A stretch of DNA of 64,000 nucleotides from Rhodoblastus sphagnicola (GCF_002937075.1 NZ_NHSJ01000100.1:27007-91006); one strand, 5' to 3'; positions 41,371-50,979 are shown, counted from the stretch's first letter. Notes: generated by a model from the letters alone, not told the origin. A program made the numbers and translations.

Positions 41371-41583
41371 ATGATTCAACAGGGCGTGATCAAGTTTTTT
41401 AATGCGGAAAAAGGCTACGGCTTCATCAAGCCGACCGATGGCGGCAAGGATATTTTCGTCCACATCACGGCCGTTGAACAGGCAGGCCTCGCCTCGCTGA
41501 ACGAGGGCCAGAAGCTCACCTTCGAGATCGAGCCTGACAAGAAGGGCAAGGGGCCGAAAGCGGTCAACCTCCATCTCGAATAG
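41371..41583 (+). CDS. CspA-family cold-shock protein
   Basis: A single-strand nucleic-acid chaperone of 70 residues with the RNP1 KGYGFIKP and RNP2 DIFVHI motifs. The start MIQQGVIKFFNAEKGYGF follows a GGAGGAAATG Shine-Dalgarno. The leader of roughly 230 bases is long, as usual for cold-shock genes, and may be an RNA thermosensor; no specific structure was resolved. Confidence 0.95.
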   Translation: MIQQGVIKFFNAEKGYGFIKPTDGGKDIFVHITAVEQAGLASLNEGQKLTFEIEPDKKGKGPKAVNLHLE

Positions 41584-41688
41584 GCGAACGGCGCCAGTCG
41601 GAACAAGTAAAGCTGCGTCAGCTTGCCGGCGCGCGGAGAATCGGTTTGACTGGTCCGGTCCCGCGCGCCGCGCGGCTGGAGGTCGCCG

Positions 41689-42291
41689 ATGAAGCTTTAT
41701 CATGCCCCGCCTTCGCCCTTTTCGCGGAAGGTCCGCATCGCCGCCTCCGTGCTCAAACTCGGCGGAGAAATCGCCCTCGTCCCGACCGATACGCTTGATC
41801 CGGCCGACCCGATCCGCGAGAAGAATCCACTCGGCAAGATCCCGATGCTGGAGACCGACGAGGGAGAATACATTTACGACAGCGCGGTCATCGCTGCCTG
41901 GCTCGACGAACGCGCCGGCGGTGGTTTGATCATTCCGCGCGACCCAAAAGCGCGGTTTCGCGCCCTCGTGCTCGAATCCCTGGCTGATGGCCTGACCGAC
42001 GCCGCCGTGCTCACCATTTACGAAACCCGGTTCCGTGAGCCGTCGGAGCGCAGCGCCAAATGGCTGTCGCATCAGGGCGGCAAGATCGAACGCGCCTTGG
42101 CGCAACTGGAGCAGTCGCCGCCGGTTCTGGAAGGAACGCCCGATATCGGCCAGATCGCGCTCGCCTGTGCGCTGGGTTATCTCGACCTGCGCTTTTCCGG
42201 CGCATGGCGCGCGACCCATCCGCATCTGGTCGATTGGCTCGTAACTTTCGCGCAACGCGTTCCGGCTTTCGCCATCACCGCGCCCGCCTGA
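41689..42291 (+). CDS. Glutathione S-transferase family protein
   Basis: The 200-residue protein has a thioredoxin-fold N-terminal domain (MKLYHAPPSPFSRKVRIAAS, with Ser/Pro at the position that activates glutathione; NPLGKIPMLETDEGEYIYDS for backbone binding) and a helical C-terminal domain (PDIGQIALACALGYLDLRFS). Substrate unknown. Confidence 0.9.
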   Translation: MKLYHAPPSPFSRKVRIAASVLKLGGEIALVPTDTLDPADPIREKNPLGKIPMLETDEGEYIYDSAVIAAWLDERAGGGLIIPRDPKARFRALVLESLADGLTDAAVLTIYETRFREPSERSAKWLSHQGGKIERALAQLEQSPPVLEGTPDIGQIALACALGYLDLRFSGAWRATHPHLVDWLVTFAQRVPAFAITAPA

Positions 42292-42370
42292 CGCTTGTTC
42301 CCGAATAACGGAATCCGGTCTTCCCTGACACGGGGCTTCGGTTCGGATCCGAACTGGCGCAAGAACCGAC

Positions 42371-42395
42371 GAAAAAGCCCGGCGCAAGGCCGGGC
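42371..42395 (-). terminator. Terminator of the outer-membrane barrel gene
   Basis: On the minus strand GCCCGGCCTTGCGCCGGGC is followed by TTTTTC, 58 bases after the stop of the outer-membrane protein. A second GC hairpin (GCCGCGCGG/CGCGCGGC) lies between the stop and this one. Confidence 0.8.
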
Positions 42396-42452
42396 GAAGG
42401 AATCGGGAGATGTTGTTGTCGTTAGCCGCGCGCAAGGCCGCGCGGCTTGTTC

Positions 42453-43130
42453 TCAGAAGTGGTAGTTCACGCCGGCGCGCACGAGGTTGAGGTTGACGCC
42501 GTTGGAGATACTGTTCGGGCTGCTGAAATAGGTGTTGTCACCCATCGAGGCGTAGAGATACTCGGCCTTGGCGGAGAAATGCGGGGTGATGGCGTATTCC
42601 ATGCCCACACCCAGCGTCCAGCCATTGGCGACGCGCGTCTGGTCGTAGCCGAAGCCGCCCCCGGACAGCGCGCCGCGCACCTCGGAACCGGCATAGCCGC
42701 CGGTTCCGTACAACAGCACGCGGTCCATGGCGTAGCCGACGCGGGCGCGCACGGTGAAGAAATTCTCCACCACGCCGGTGGAGGATCCGGTGGCGGCCCC
42801 GTTGTTGAGGGAAGGCGATGCGGCGTCCGCGACGTGACCGAAGGCGAAATCGCCCTCGCCGCCGACCACCAGCTTGCCCTGCTGGTAATTGTAGCCGCCG
42901 GTGAAGCCGTAGAGACCGCCGAGTGGGCTACCGCCGAAATAGCGCTTTCCGCCATCAAACGAGCCGAAGGCGAGGCCAGCGTTCACGCCGAGATAGGCGC
43001 CCGTCCAAGTAAAGGTCGGGGCATAATCGTAAGGGGCGGGTGCTTCCTTGCGATAGGGCAGATCGGCGGCCTGCGCCAGTGAGGCGAAAGCCATCGCCCC
43101 AACTGCGGCGGCGATCAGGACCTTTTTCAT
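42453..43130 (-). CDS. Omp25/31-like outer-membrane beta-barrel protein
   Basis: The 225-residue protein has a signal peptide (MKKVLIAAAVGAMAFASLAQ, cleaved before ADLPYR) and the Rhizobiales Omp25/Omp31 start APTFTWTGAYLGVNAGLAFG. Alternating beta-strand repeats follow, ending in YHF with a C-terminal aromatic. Probably an abundant porin-like or structural barrel. An ATG 9 bases upstream is also possible. Confidence 0.88.
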   Translation of the reverse strand: MKKVLIAAAVGAMAFASLAQAADLPYRKEAPAPYDYAPTFTWTGAYLGVNAGLAFGSFDGGKRYFGGSPLGGLYGFTGGYNYQQGKLVVGGEGDFAFGHVADAASPSLNNGAATGSSTGVVENFFTVRARVGYAMDRVLLYGTGGYAGSEVRGALSGGGFGYDQTRVANGWTLGVGMEYAITPHFSAKAEYLYASMGDNTYFSSPNSISNGVNLNLVRAGVNYHF

Positions 43131-43430
43131 AACACGCACTCCAGTTTCCAGCCGCGCACGGCCAGCCTGAAGCGATTTAGAACCGTAAAGGTTGTTGGGA
43201 CGTAAAAATAAATGGTGAATGAAGATTAGTGAATGTGTTCAGAATGTAGGTTAAAATGTGTTGTCTAGGCAAGAATGTATTAAGTAAAGTTATATGAGTT
43301 AATTTGTCTAGTTCCTGTTGGAGAGTTTGATCATGTGTGCGAACAATAGAATGAATATCCTGGTTAATGAATTGTTATTTTGATAATTCATGTGAGACTG
43401 CCCTAATGAAGGCGCGCCTCCACAGGACGC
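43131..43430. other. AT-rich intergenic region
   Basis: About 300 bases that are clearly richer in A/T than the surroundings, with runs such as TAAAAATAAATGG and TTGTTATTTTGATAATTC. It holds the leader and promoter of the leftward barrel gene and the 3' flank of the gene at 43431. No ORF of interest is seen. The composition suggests either strong promoter/UP-type DNA or acquired sequence. Confidence 0.5.
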
Positions 43431-43688
43431 TCAATCCGCGCTGGGCAACCTGCGCATGGTGAATTCGATCTGGCCGTCGGAGAGTTCGCGCCAGCTCTCG
43501 ATTTCGGTCATGTAAGCCGCCTTCGGAAAATCGTCGAAGAACTCGCGGGCCTTTTCTCGTGCTTTTTCGCGCGGCAGGGTGAAGGATTCGCGACGCCAGC
43601 CGTCGGCGGGCCTGCGCTCGCCGGGGCGCGTCAGGCGCCGCGCCAAGCGTTCGGCCAATTCACCGGGATGTTTGTTGCTGATCGCCAT
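43431..43688 (-). CDS. Hypothetical basic protein (85 aa)
   Basis: Starts MAISNKHPGELAERLARRLT, then a segment with ESFTLPREKAREKAREFFDD, and ends SDGQIEFTMRRLPSAD. It is charged and probably soluble. It lies about 70 bases downstream of the CCA enzyme gene on the same strand. ATG 43688 is preferred to a reading that extends into that gene. The family is not recognised. Confidence 0.65.
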   Translation of the reverse strand: MAISNKHPGELAERLARRLTRPGERRPADGWRRESFTLPREKAREKAREFFDDFPKAAYMTEIESWRELSDGQIEFTMRRLPSAD

Positions 43689-43759
43689 GGTTCTATACTT
43701 TCCGCACCGCGCGCAACCGCCTAGCAGCCGGATACGTTCCTTTTGCGACGCATCCTGCG

Positions 43760-45016
43760 CTAACGCTCGTTTCGCGTCCAGCCGGAATCTTCTTTCTCTA
43801 AGCAGGCCTGTTCGATCAATTGCGTCACCCTTTGCGGGTCGCTGGGAAAACCCGCGCGAATCCAGAGCGCTTGCAAGGTTTTGAGCGCCGCGCCGAGCGC
43901 CGGCCCCTTTGGCACGCCGCGTGCGCAAATGTCCGAGGCGCGAAACGGCGGGCGTGGCGGCGGCGTGTCGCGCAAAAAAGCCCGCGCCTGCGTGAAGCTC
44001 GATTCGCTGGGGGACGCGCCGGCTTCGGCGCGAATCAATTCAAGGCCGTCGCGCGCGGCCTCCGGCCCGAAATGGAACAGGGCCTCGCGCAGGGAGGCGG
44101 CGGAGGGCGCGGCGGCCGCGCCATGCCAGAAGGCGGCGACCCGGGCCGCGCCGGCGAGACGCTGTTTTTGGGCATTGGACAGCCGCAACCCCCGGCTCAG
44201 GATTTCGACGTCGCCCGTGCTGTGCAGCGCCAGCGCCGAGAGGCTCAACAGGCCGTCGCCGCGTTGTCCGAGCGGGCGCAGGTTTTTCAGCCGCGCCGGC
44301 CAGGGGGCGCAACCGAGATAGGCGAACAGGCCCGCTTGCGCCACGCGCTCGGCCACAAAACCCGCGCGCGGCGCGGCGAGCAGTTTGAGCGTCTCCGCGC
44401 CGAGTCGCTCGCGCGAAAGGGTTTCAAGACCGCCGCGCAGGGCGATGCAGGCGTCGAAACCCTCGGCGTCCAGACCCGCGCCGTAGCAGGCGGAAAAGCG
44501 GAAGAACCGGAGGATGCGCAAAAAATCCTCGGCGATGCGCAAGCGGGGCGCGCCGATGAAGCGCACGCGCCGGGCCTCCAGATCGGCGCGCCCGCCGACG
44601 GGGTCATGCAACTGGCCGCGCCAGTCGAGCGACAGCGCGTTGAGGGTGAAGTCGCGGCGCGCCGCGTCCATGGCGAAATCGCGGCCGAAGCGCACTTTCG
44701 CCCGGCGCCCGTCGGTTTCGACATCTTCGCGCAGGGTGGTGACCTCGAAAGGGGTTCCCTCCACGACGATTGTGATGGTGCCGTGCTCGATCCCTGTGGG
44801 CGCGACTTTCAGCCCGGCCTTTTGCGCGCGCCGCGCATTGACTTCGGGAAGCGCGGTCGAGGCGAGGTCGATGTCGCCGATGGGCTCGTCGAGCAGGGCG
44901 TTGCGCACGGCGCCGCCGACGATGCGCAGTTCCTCGCCCTCGCGGTCGAGCGCGGCGAAGATGCGGCGCACGCCGGGACGCGTGAACAGCTGGCCAAGTT
45001 TTTCGGCGTCGCTCAT
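43760..45016 (-). CDS. cca: CCA tRNA nucleotidyltransferase / poly(A) polymerase family
   Basis: Adds CCA to tRNA 3' ends. The 418-residue protein has the class II nucleotidyltransferase motif RIVGGAVRNALLDEPIGDID with the two catalytic Asp of GDIDLA, the RRDFTLNALSLDWRG base-selection stretch and the RRVRFIGAPRLRIAEDFLRI then LRFFRF template motif. The C-terminal half is shorter and more diverged, as in alphaproteobacterial CCA enzymes. Confidence 0.93.
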   Translation of the reverse strand: MSDAEKLGQLFTRPGVRRIFAALDREGEELRIVGGAVRNALLDEPIGDIDLASTALPEVNARRAQKAGLKVAPTGIEHGTITIVVEGTPFEVTTLREDVETDGRRAKVRFGRDFAMDAARRDFTLNALSLDWRGQLHDPVGGRADLEARRVRFIGAPRLRIAEDFLRILRFFRFSACYGAGLDAEGFDACIALRGGLETLSRERLGAETLKLLAAPRAGFVAERVAQAGLFAYLGCAPWPARLKNLRPLGQRGDGLLSLSALALHSTGDVEILSRGLRLSNAQKQRLAGAARVAAFWHGAAAAPSAASLREALFHFGPEAARDGLELIRAEAGASPSESSFTQARAFLRDTPPPRPPFRASDICARGVPKGPALGAALKTLQALWIRAGFPSDPQRVTQLIEQACLEKEDSGWTRNER

Positions 45017-45040
45017 CGGCTAGGGCTCATTGGCAATGGC

Positions 45041-45298
45041 TCATTGGAAATGACCGGGCAGCAGGCGGCCGTTCTCGACATGCGCGGGCGTATAGGCGCC
45101 CTGTTCGGGGCCAAGCAGGGCAAGGGCGACGAGCCCGGCCATGGCCAGCGCCAGCCCGGCGAGCGTCAGCCAGGACAGGGCGCCGCGCGACCACGAGGCG
45201 GCGACCAGCGGATGGCGCGCGCGAAAAATCAGCACGGCGGCGTATAACACGAAGGGCGCGAGAAACAGGCCGATCGACTCCAACAGCGCGCGCGACAT
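45041..45298 (-). CDS. DUF6111-like small membrane protein
   Basis: The 85-residue product starts MSRALLESIGLFLAPFVLYA and has two membrane helices (about residues 8-26 and 42-62) with a C-terminal GAYTPAHVENGRLLPGHF tail. This pattern upstream of cca is common in Rhizobiales and is named DUF6111; the function is unknown. Longer in-frame readings to 45655 are rejected because they run through the next gene. Confidence 0.75.
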   Translation of the reverse strand: MSRALLESIGLFLAPFVLYAAVLIFRARHPLVAASWSRGALSWLTLAGLALAMAGLVALALLGPEQGAYTPAHVENGRLLPGHFQ

Positions 45299-45314
45299 CG
45301 CCTCAACCTCGTTT

Positions 45315-45803
45315 TCACTTGCAGGTGATATCATAACCGGCGCCGGGGCGCAGCGACGCCGCCATATGGCCGACGATTGCGTCGAATTTCGCCTTGTCCT
45401 GCTCGGGATAGTCGATGTCGAGGTCGTTCCACACCCGGTCGCCGCAGGACAGCAGGGCTTTGCGGTAAAAAACGCGGCCGTTGCGGGTTCCCGACACCAC
45501 GATCCAGTTGTCGCCCCTGGTGGAATACGTGACCGTTTCGCCTTCGAGCGGTTCGGAGCGGCTGGCCATTTCCTCTTGGCGCGAATCCACCGCGAACATG
45601 CCGGAAATCGTGACTTGCGCCGTTCCGTCGGGCGACGAAAACACGCGCCCGTCATTGTTTGTCGGCTCCGGTCCCATTTTCCAGCCGGCGGGATAGGCGG
45701 CGGTGACGCCGAAACGGTCGTTGTGGTAGCTGCGCCAGCTTTCCGCCAACGCGGCGCCGGCCACGAGCAGAGCGGCGGCGAGGGTTAGTCTCGAAATCGC
45801 CAT
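45315..45803 (-). CDS. Secreted hypothetical protein
   Basis: From ATG 45803 (MAISRLTLAAALLVAGAALA) the 162-residue product has a signal peptide and a beta-rich mature domain (WRSYHNDRFGVTAAYPAGWK) of the kind seen in lipid- or stress-related periplasmic proteins. Two Cys (LLSCGDRV, DITC) may form a disulfide. It lies 16 bases upstream of the DUF6111-like gene on the same strand. No named family. Confidence 0.7.
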   Translation of the reverse strand: MAISRLTLAAALLVAGAALAESWRSYHNDRFGVTAAYPAGWKMGPEPTNNDGRVFSSPDGTAQVTISGMFAVDSRQEEMASRSEPLEGETVTYSTRGDNWIVVSGTRNGRVFYRKALLSCGDRVWNDLDIDYPEQDKAKFDAIVGHMAASLRPGAGYDITCK

Positions 45804-46408
45804 GGCGCCTTTCTCCCCTGTTGAGCGCCCTCGGGCGAACATTTGGTCATGTCGCATTCAAGAGTGAAAAGGCGAGAAACACAACATCTTGTTCATGTTT
45901 TGTTTCATGTGAAACACGCTAATGGCGTACAATCCCACAACTATCGGAATGTGAAAGACAAATCGTCCTCCCGTCCACCGCGCGCCGCAGCCGATTTCGT
46001 ACGCAACCGGCCGCGTGTGTGAGCCGGAATCAAACGATTTTCGCGCGAATTTGCGCCAAATCTCACCGAATCAAACCGCTTGTTGCGGTTTTGAACAAAC
46101 GTTCTGCAATCAGGGCGCGAGATTTGGCGCGCGTTTTCCTCCATCAACCGCATGCGTCCAGAAGAAACCTCGGGCGCCCGCCTAAATCGCCAGCAAGGGA
46201 AAACTGGGGCGGAAACCGAAAATTTCTCGAACGGCTGCTTGAAATGGAAGCCCGCTCCTTCGCAATCAATCGCGTGGCGCCGCGCGCGGCGAGATTTGCG
46301 GATTTTCCGGCCGAAACGCAGCGGCCTCGACGGATGTCGCCGGCCGAGGATCGTCAAGCAGCCATCATGGCGCCCCGCCGAAAGACGCGGGCGGACGGAC
46401 GGTCGGCG
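45804..46408. other. Intergenic region between secreted protein and autotransporter genes
   Basis: About 600 bases with no supported gene. The first 150 bases (45830-45960) are relatively AT-rich and should hold the promoter of the leftward secreted-protein gene. The rest is the 3' flank of the autotransporter. Long plus-strand open frames here and over the autotransporter gene are GC-skew shadows. Confidence 0.5.
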
Positions 46409-49084
46409 TCACCAAACGTAGCGAATCGCCGCCGAGCCGGCATAGCTCTGGGCGCCCTTGGCGAACTCCCCGTCGAACTTCGCCGACAACAACCAGCCCT
46501 GGGCGACCCGCAATTCGGCGCCGACGCTGGTCAGCGCCGAATTTCGGGGAAGGGGCGCGCCGTAAGCGGTGAAACTGGCGCCGGGCAAGGCCTGGAGCGT
46601 CGCGTTGAGCGCCGGAGCGCCGATCGTATCGTGCGCCCAGGCGACACGCCCGCGCAGCGTGAACGGCATGCCGCCCAGGCGCGTCGGCGCATCGAAGCGG
46701 CCGCCAAGCTCGCTCCGGGCGTTGGTTGCGTTGGTGGCGCTGTAGTTCAAGCCGAAGCCCCCGGCCGTGGGATCGGCTTCGCCATAGCTCGGCGCGCTGT
46801 ATTTTTGCATTTGCGCGGCGGCGTAGGGCGTCAGGGCGATCGCGGCTTCCGCCGTCGGCAAGTTGAAGCGATAGCCCGCTTCGATCCGGCCGCCGAAGTC
46901 TTGCGCCTCGAACTGCGCGGTGAGTTGATCGCCAAGCGCGCTGCGGGCTGTCTTCAGCCAATGGTTGGCGAAGGCGAAGTCGGCGGAGACGTAAACCGCG
47001 TTGAAGCGCGTCGCGCCGTAGACGCCGGCCTGGAATGTGGTTCCCGAGCCGGAGCCGAGACCCTGCCCCAAGCCCCAGTTGAGGCCGCCGCCGGCGAAAG
47101 CCAGGCCGACCACCGTGTCGGGCGCGAGGCGATAGTCGAGGCCCGCCGCATAACCGTAATCCCGGACGGTGATGGAGCTGGACCCCTGCGCGGCGTCGCC
47201 GTTCGCCCGGTTGAGGCCGCCAAATCCCGCGCCCCAGGCGCTCCAGTTCTGCGTGGACGCGGCCACCGCCGTGCGCGGCGTCGACGCCGCCGCCGCGCCA
47301 AACGCGGCGGGATTGCGACCGTCCACAAACGGATCCACCATCAGCCCGAGGAACCGGTTCATCACGTTGATGGCGCCGCGCTCGGCCCCGGTCGCGGCCT
47401 CGCCGTCGATGACGGTCAATTGCGCCGCCGACATCGCGCCGAAGGCGAGGGGGATGCTGCCGGTGGTGTTGAAGTAATTGGTCAGCGCATTCGCCACATT
47501 GCGCTGGTTGGTGTTGAGCGTCGTGGCGGCGGGCGTCGCGAAGTTCAAATTCAGGTTAAGGTAGGCGTTATCAGCATCATAGCTGAGCGTCGTGGAAAAA
47601 TTCGTGGGCAGGTTGGTGTTGACGACCGTCGACGCGAAGGCGCCGGACACGCCGCCACTGGCGGTGAGGATCGTATAGACCTTGCTGATGTAGCTCCCAT
47701 TGGCGAAAATCGCGCTGACCGTCGCGCCGCCGAGCGTCGCGGCGCCGTTGACGGTCGTGAACGAGGCCGTCGAAGGATTGACCTGCGCCTGATAGATCGC
47801 CCCGGCCTGGAAAACGAGATCCCCGTTCACGGTCAGCGAGGTTCCGGCCACGCCGGACCCCGGCGCGAGCGTGCCGCCCGCGTTGACATTGGTCGCGCCG
47901 ACCGAGCCGACGCCGGAAAGCGTGCCGCCGGAATTCACGGTCGGATCGGTGATCGAGCCGTTCACGATCAGCGCGCCGCCGCTGTTGATGATGGTGCTGG
48001 CGAAAGTGCTGGCGCCCGTAAGCGTCTCGGAGCCGTTCGCGATGATCAACCCGCCCGAGCCGGTGATCGATCCGGCGAAAGTGTCGTTGGCGTTGGTCAG
48101 GGTGAGGGTGCGATTGCCCAGGACGACAGAGCCGCCGCCCGCCAGCGTGGTCACGCTCGCGCCCGAGGCGACGCCGGAAATGTCGAACACGCCATTGGCG
48201 ACCAGTCGCGACGAGTCGGCTATGGCGCCCGCGCCCGACAGCATCAGCGTCGCGCCGGAGTTCACGGTCGTGGCGCCGGTATAGGTGTTCTGGCCGGAGA
48301 AGGTCACCGAGCCGCCCGAACCCGCATTGGCGATGATGATCCCGCCGCCCGTCGTCGCATTGGTGAGATTGCCCGAGAAAATGGACGTATTGCCGTGCTG
48401 GTCGATCGTGTTGGCGCCGGAAGTGTCCAGGGTGAAATTCTGGGCGTAGGTGTGAGTGGCGCCACTTTGGTCCATGACCAGCGTGCCGCCCTGGAACACC
48501 GGGCTGACGGAGTTGCCCAGATTGCTGGCGTTGCCGGAAGTCGTGATAGGCGCCGGCGGCGGCAAAGCGGCGAACGAAGTGACCGTGACAATATGGGCGC
48601 CGGTGGTGCCCGTTCCACCTGGATTGGAGACGCTATCGATCACATTGAGCACATTGCTATTGTTGAAAAGGTTGAAAGTCTCGCCCCCGGTAATTACGAA
48701 TGAAAAACCTGCAAAAGAAGCGTATGGCGAATTCGCGCTCAGCCTGTTGTCCGCGTATCCGTACCCCGAGAGGCCGGTGATCGTTGTACCGCCAAATGTT
48801 CCTGTAACGGCTGACGCAGTCTGGCCAATGCCGGGCGCCGTAATGGTCAGGAGGCCCACCTGGCTTGTCGTCGTGTCCACGAAGTCGAACTGGTAGTTCA
48901 CCGCCCAAGCCGCATTCGGCGCCGCAGCCACGGCGAACCCGCTGGCGAGGGCGAGCGCGACCGGCCGATTGGCCCGGCGGGTTTCGGATCTGTATCCAGG
49001 AGTCGAAACATTAGCCACTTGAAGACCTCGCGTGCTGACGCCAAAAACCTGGCGCCGGGGAGACATTTGTTCACTCGCCGCCAT
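46409..49084 (-). CDS. Type V autotransporter with beta-strand-repeat passenger
   Basis: An 891-residue surface protein. After a long N-terminus (ANRPVALALASGFAVAAAPN ending AAWA, probably the signal) there is a passenger rich in Gly/Ser/Thr/Asn with autotransporter-associated repeats (GSGGSVTFSGQNTYTGATTV, NSGATLMLSGAGAI, then GGSVVLGNRTLTLTNANDTF). The last about 270 residues form the translocator barrel (SAWGAGFGGLNRANGDA onward) ending in IRYVW with a terminal aromatic. Adhesin or surface-display role is likely. The exact start is uncertain. Confidence 0.88.
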   Translation of the reverse strand: MAASEQMSPRRQVFGVSTRGLQVANVSTPGYRSETRRANRPVALALASGFAVAAAPNAAWAVNYQFDFVDTTTSQVGLLTITAPGIGQTASAVTGTFGGTTITGLSGYGYADNRLSANSPYASFAGFSFVITGGETFNLFNNSNVLNVIDSVSNPGGTGTTGAHIVTVTSFAALPPPAPITTSGNASNLGNSVSPVFQGGTLVMDQSGATHTYAQNFTLDTSGANTIDQHGNTSIFSGNLTNATTGGGIIIANAGSGGSVTFSGQNTYTGATTVNSGATLMLSGAGAIADSSRLVANGVFDISGVASGASVTTLAGGGSVVLGNRTLTLTNANDTFAGSITGSGGLIIANGSETLTGASTFASTIINSGGALIVNGSITDPTVNSGGTLSGVGSVGATNVNAGGTLAPGSGVAGTSLTVNGDLVFQAGAIYQAQVNPSTASFTTVNGAATLGGATVSAIFANGSYISKVYTILTASGGVSGAFASTVVNTNLPTNFSTTLSYDADNAYLNLNLNFATPAATTLNTNQRNVANALTNYFNTTGSIPLAFGAMSAAQLTVIDGEAATGAERGAINVMNRFLGLMVDPFVDGRNPAAFGAAAASTPRTAVAASTQNWSAWGAGFGGLNRANGDAAQGSSSITVRDYGYAAGLDYRLAPDTVVGLAFAGGGLNWGLGQGLGSGSGTTFQAGVYGATRFNAVYVSADFAFANHWLKTARSALGDQLTAQFEAQDFGGRIEAGYRFNLPTAEAAIALTPYAAAQMQKYSAPSYGEADPTAGGFGLNYSATNATNARSELGGRFDAPTRLGGMPFTLRGRVAWAHDTIGAPALNATLQALPGASFTAYGAPLPRNSALTSVGAELRVAQGWLLSAKFDGEFAKGAQSYAGSAAIRYVW

Positions 49085-49646
49085 GCCGGGTTGATCCGGC
49101 TGGGCGACAAGCGGCTTCCCTCACAGGTTGTGTTTCGCGCGGCGAACGGCGCGCGAGCGCCTGTGGCAATCGCAGATAAAGAAACCGAGAGCATCTCTGC
49201 CGACTTCAGCCAGCGGCGAAGCTCCCACCTTGACTTCTCGACTTCCGTCAGGGCTGGGAATCAACACGGTTAATCAGAAAACAGATAATAGCAGCAATCT
49301 GTGGTTGTCCATTTCCAGAATGGACGGCAAGCCGGTCAAGGGCAAGCATTGCTCCCGATAAGTTTCGTGTAAAAACAATAATTTAGCTCTGGCGCGCCTA
49401 ATCAGGGGCGCATCTTGCCGCCTGCAACCTTTTGCAACCTGAGGCACAATAAGACAATGTGTGTCACACAAAGCACAGCGGCGAACCAGGCGCCCTGCCA
49501 TTTTTCAATTGGCCGCTTCCGAAAGCTCACGGGCCGTTGCCGGCGGCGAGCGAAGGTCTCAATCGGGTCGACACGAGGCGTCGGCGGGCGATGCCGGGAA
49601 GGACGGCTTCGACCCAATTCAAGCCATCAGCCTCGCCGGCATCCGC
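49085..49646. other. Intergenic region upstream of the autotransporter
   Basis: About 560 bases. It holds the leader of the leftward autotransporter and, near 49270-49400, an AT-richer stretch (GTTAATCAGAAAACAGATAATA) likely to be promoter DNA. Short ORFs here on both strands lack ribosome sites and recognisable sequence. Confidence 0.45.
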
Positions 49647-50285
49647 CTAGACCGCATAAAGTCGTTCATACAAATTGCGGATCATCCCCGCCGTCGCGCC
49701 CCAGATATAGCGGTCCTCCCAGGGCATGGCGAAGAACTGGCGCTCCTGGCCCTGCCACAGTCTGGCGTGAAGCTGGTGATTGGCCGGGTTCATCAAAAAA
49801 TCCAGCGGCGTCTCGAACACATCATCCACTTCGGCGCCATCGGGCGCGAGGTCGAGCGGCGGCCGGGTCAGGCCGAGCACCGGGAAGACGCGAAAGCCGG
49901 TCGAGGTCTGGTAGGGATCGAGACAGCCCAAAATCTCGACTTTTTCGCGCGCGAGGCCGATTTCCTCCTCCGCCTCGCGCAGGGCGGCGGCAACAGGCGA
50001 TTCGCCGCTCTCAATCTTGCCGCCGGGAAAGGCGATCTGGCCGGAATGGTCGCGCAGCGTCGCGGCGCGGCGGGTGAGCAGCAGGAAGGCGTTGTCGCCG
50101 CGCAGAACGACAGGGGCCAGCACGGCGGCGGGACGCGTGGGGGCGCGGGCTTCTTCCGCCGTCAGCGGATGGTTGAGCCGGTGGTCGCCGTTTTCAGGGC
50201 GCGCGCCGAGGTCGAAGGCCGTTTCCGGCCAACTGTTCGCCAGCTTGGCGCGGGCGCGGGCGAAAAAATCGTGGGGCGAGAACAT
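49647..50285 (-). CDS. NUDIX hydrolase, CoA pyrophosphatase type
   Basis: The 212-residue protein (start MFSPHDFFARARAKLANSWP) has the NUDIX box in GGKIESGESPVAAALREAEE followed by EIGL, preceded by the UPF0035-type LLTRRAATLRDHSGQIAFPG that marks CoA/acyl-CoA pyrophosphatases (NudL/Nudt7 type). It would hydrolyse CoA derivatives or related nucleotides. It overlaps the DUF1285 gene by one base, a pairing frequent in Rhizobiales. Confidence 0.9.
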   Translation of the reverse strand: MFSPHDFFARARAKLANSWPETAFDLGARPENGDHRLNHPLTAEEARAPTRPAAVLAPVVLRGDNAFLLLTRRAATLRDHSGQIAFPGGKIESGESPVAAALREAEEEIGLAREKVEILGCLDPYQTSTGFRVFPVLGLTRPPLDLAPDGAEVDDVFETPLDFLMNPANHQLHARLWQGQERQFFAMPWEDRYIWGATAGMIRNLYERLYAV

Positions 50286-50848
50286 CAGGTATCCTGGAGA
50301 TCGCGCATCGGCGCCATGGGAAAGAAGGTTCCCGCCGACCACACCCCAAAAACATCCTCGCCGCCGATTTTTTCCGCGCGCCCCCATTCCGCGAGATCGT
50401 AGAACAGGGCGCGCTTGACCAAGGCCCAGAGGTCGTCGCGCACCAACACATAGGGTTTCAGGCCTTCGCTTTCGCCCGGCTCGAAGCGCAGCGGGTTTGT
50501 TGCGGAAATCTCCACCCACTCGTCCACATTGGTGCGCAACTTCAGCACCTGGGCCTCGCCCTCGCCTTCGCGCGAAAACTCCACGCCGAGAAAGGGCGCG
50601 TCCTCCACGGTGATCCCGACCATTTCGACCGGCGTGACCAGCACGTAGCGCTCGGGGTCCTTGCGCAGGATGGAGGAAAACAGTTTGACCAGCGACGGCC
50701 GCCCGATCGGCGTCCCCCCGTAGAACCAGGTCCCGTCGCGGGCGATGCGCATGTCGATGTCGCCGCAAAACGGGGGATTCCACAGATGCACCGGCGCCGG
50801 GCCGCGCTCGGGGGCCAGAGCCTGGCTGAGACCGCGCAGGGGATCCAT
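50285..50848 (-). CDS. DUF1285 family protein
   Basis: From ATG 50848 (MDPLRGLSQALAPERGPAPV) the 187-residue protein has the family pattern HLWNPPFCGDIDMRIARDGT, WFYGGTPIGRPSLVKLFSSI, LRKDPERYVLVTPVEMVGI and VDDAPF-type followed by VEDAPFLGVEF. The function is unknown; it is conserved upstream of the NUDIX gene and divergent from the moxR cluster. Confidence 0.85.
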   Translation of the reverse strand: MDPLRGLSQALAPERGPAPVHLWNPPFCGDIDMRIARDGTWFYGGTPIGRPSLVKLFSSILRKDPERYVLVTPVEMVGITVEDAPFLGVEFSREGEGEAQVLKLRTNVDEWVEISATNPLRFEPGESEGLKPYVLVRDDLWALVKRALFYDLAEWGRAEKIGGEDVFGVWSAGTFFPMAPMRDLQDT

Positions 50849-50979
50849 ATCCGAAACCGCTCCCAAAACTTCCTTGCCGAGACTTCTGTGCAAAGCGCTT
50901 CCTTGCAAAGCCTTGCGAACCTATATTGTTGGTTCGGTCGCGACAATCAGGCGCCCTCAGCCTCCAGGAAACGTTCCGC

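Noticed and set aside
43320..43336. GAGAGTTTGATCATG, resembling the 5' end of 16S rRNA
   Set aside because: The next bases do not continue as 16S rRNA and no rRNA sequence follows; a short chance match in AT-rich DNA.
46019..48703. 894-codon plus-strand open frame
   Set aside because: It is antisense to the autotransporter gene, Arg/Gly-rich with no domain; produced by GC-rich codon bias on the opposite strand.
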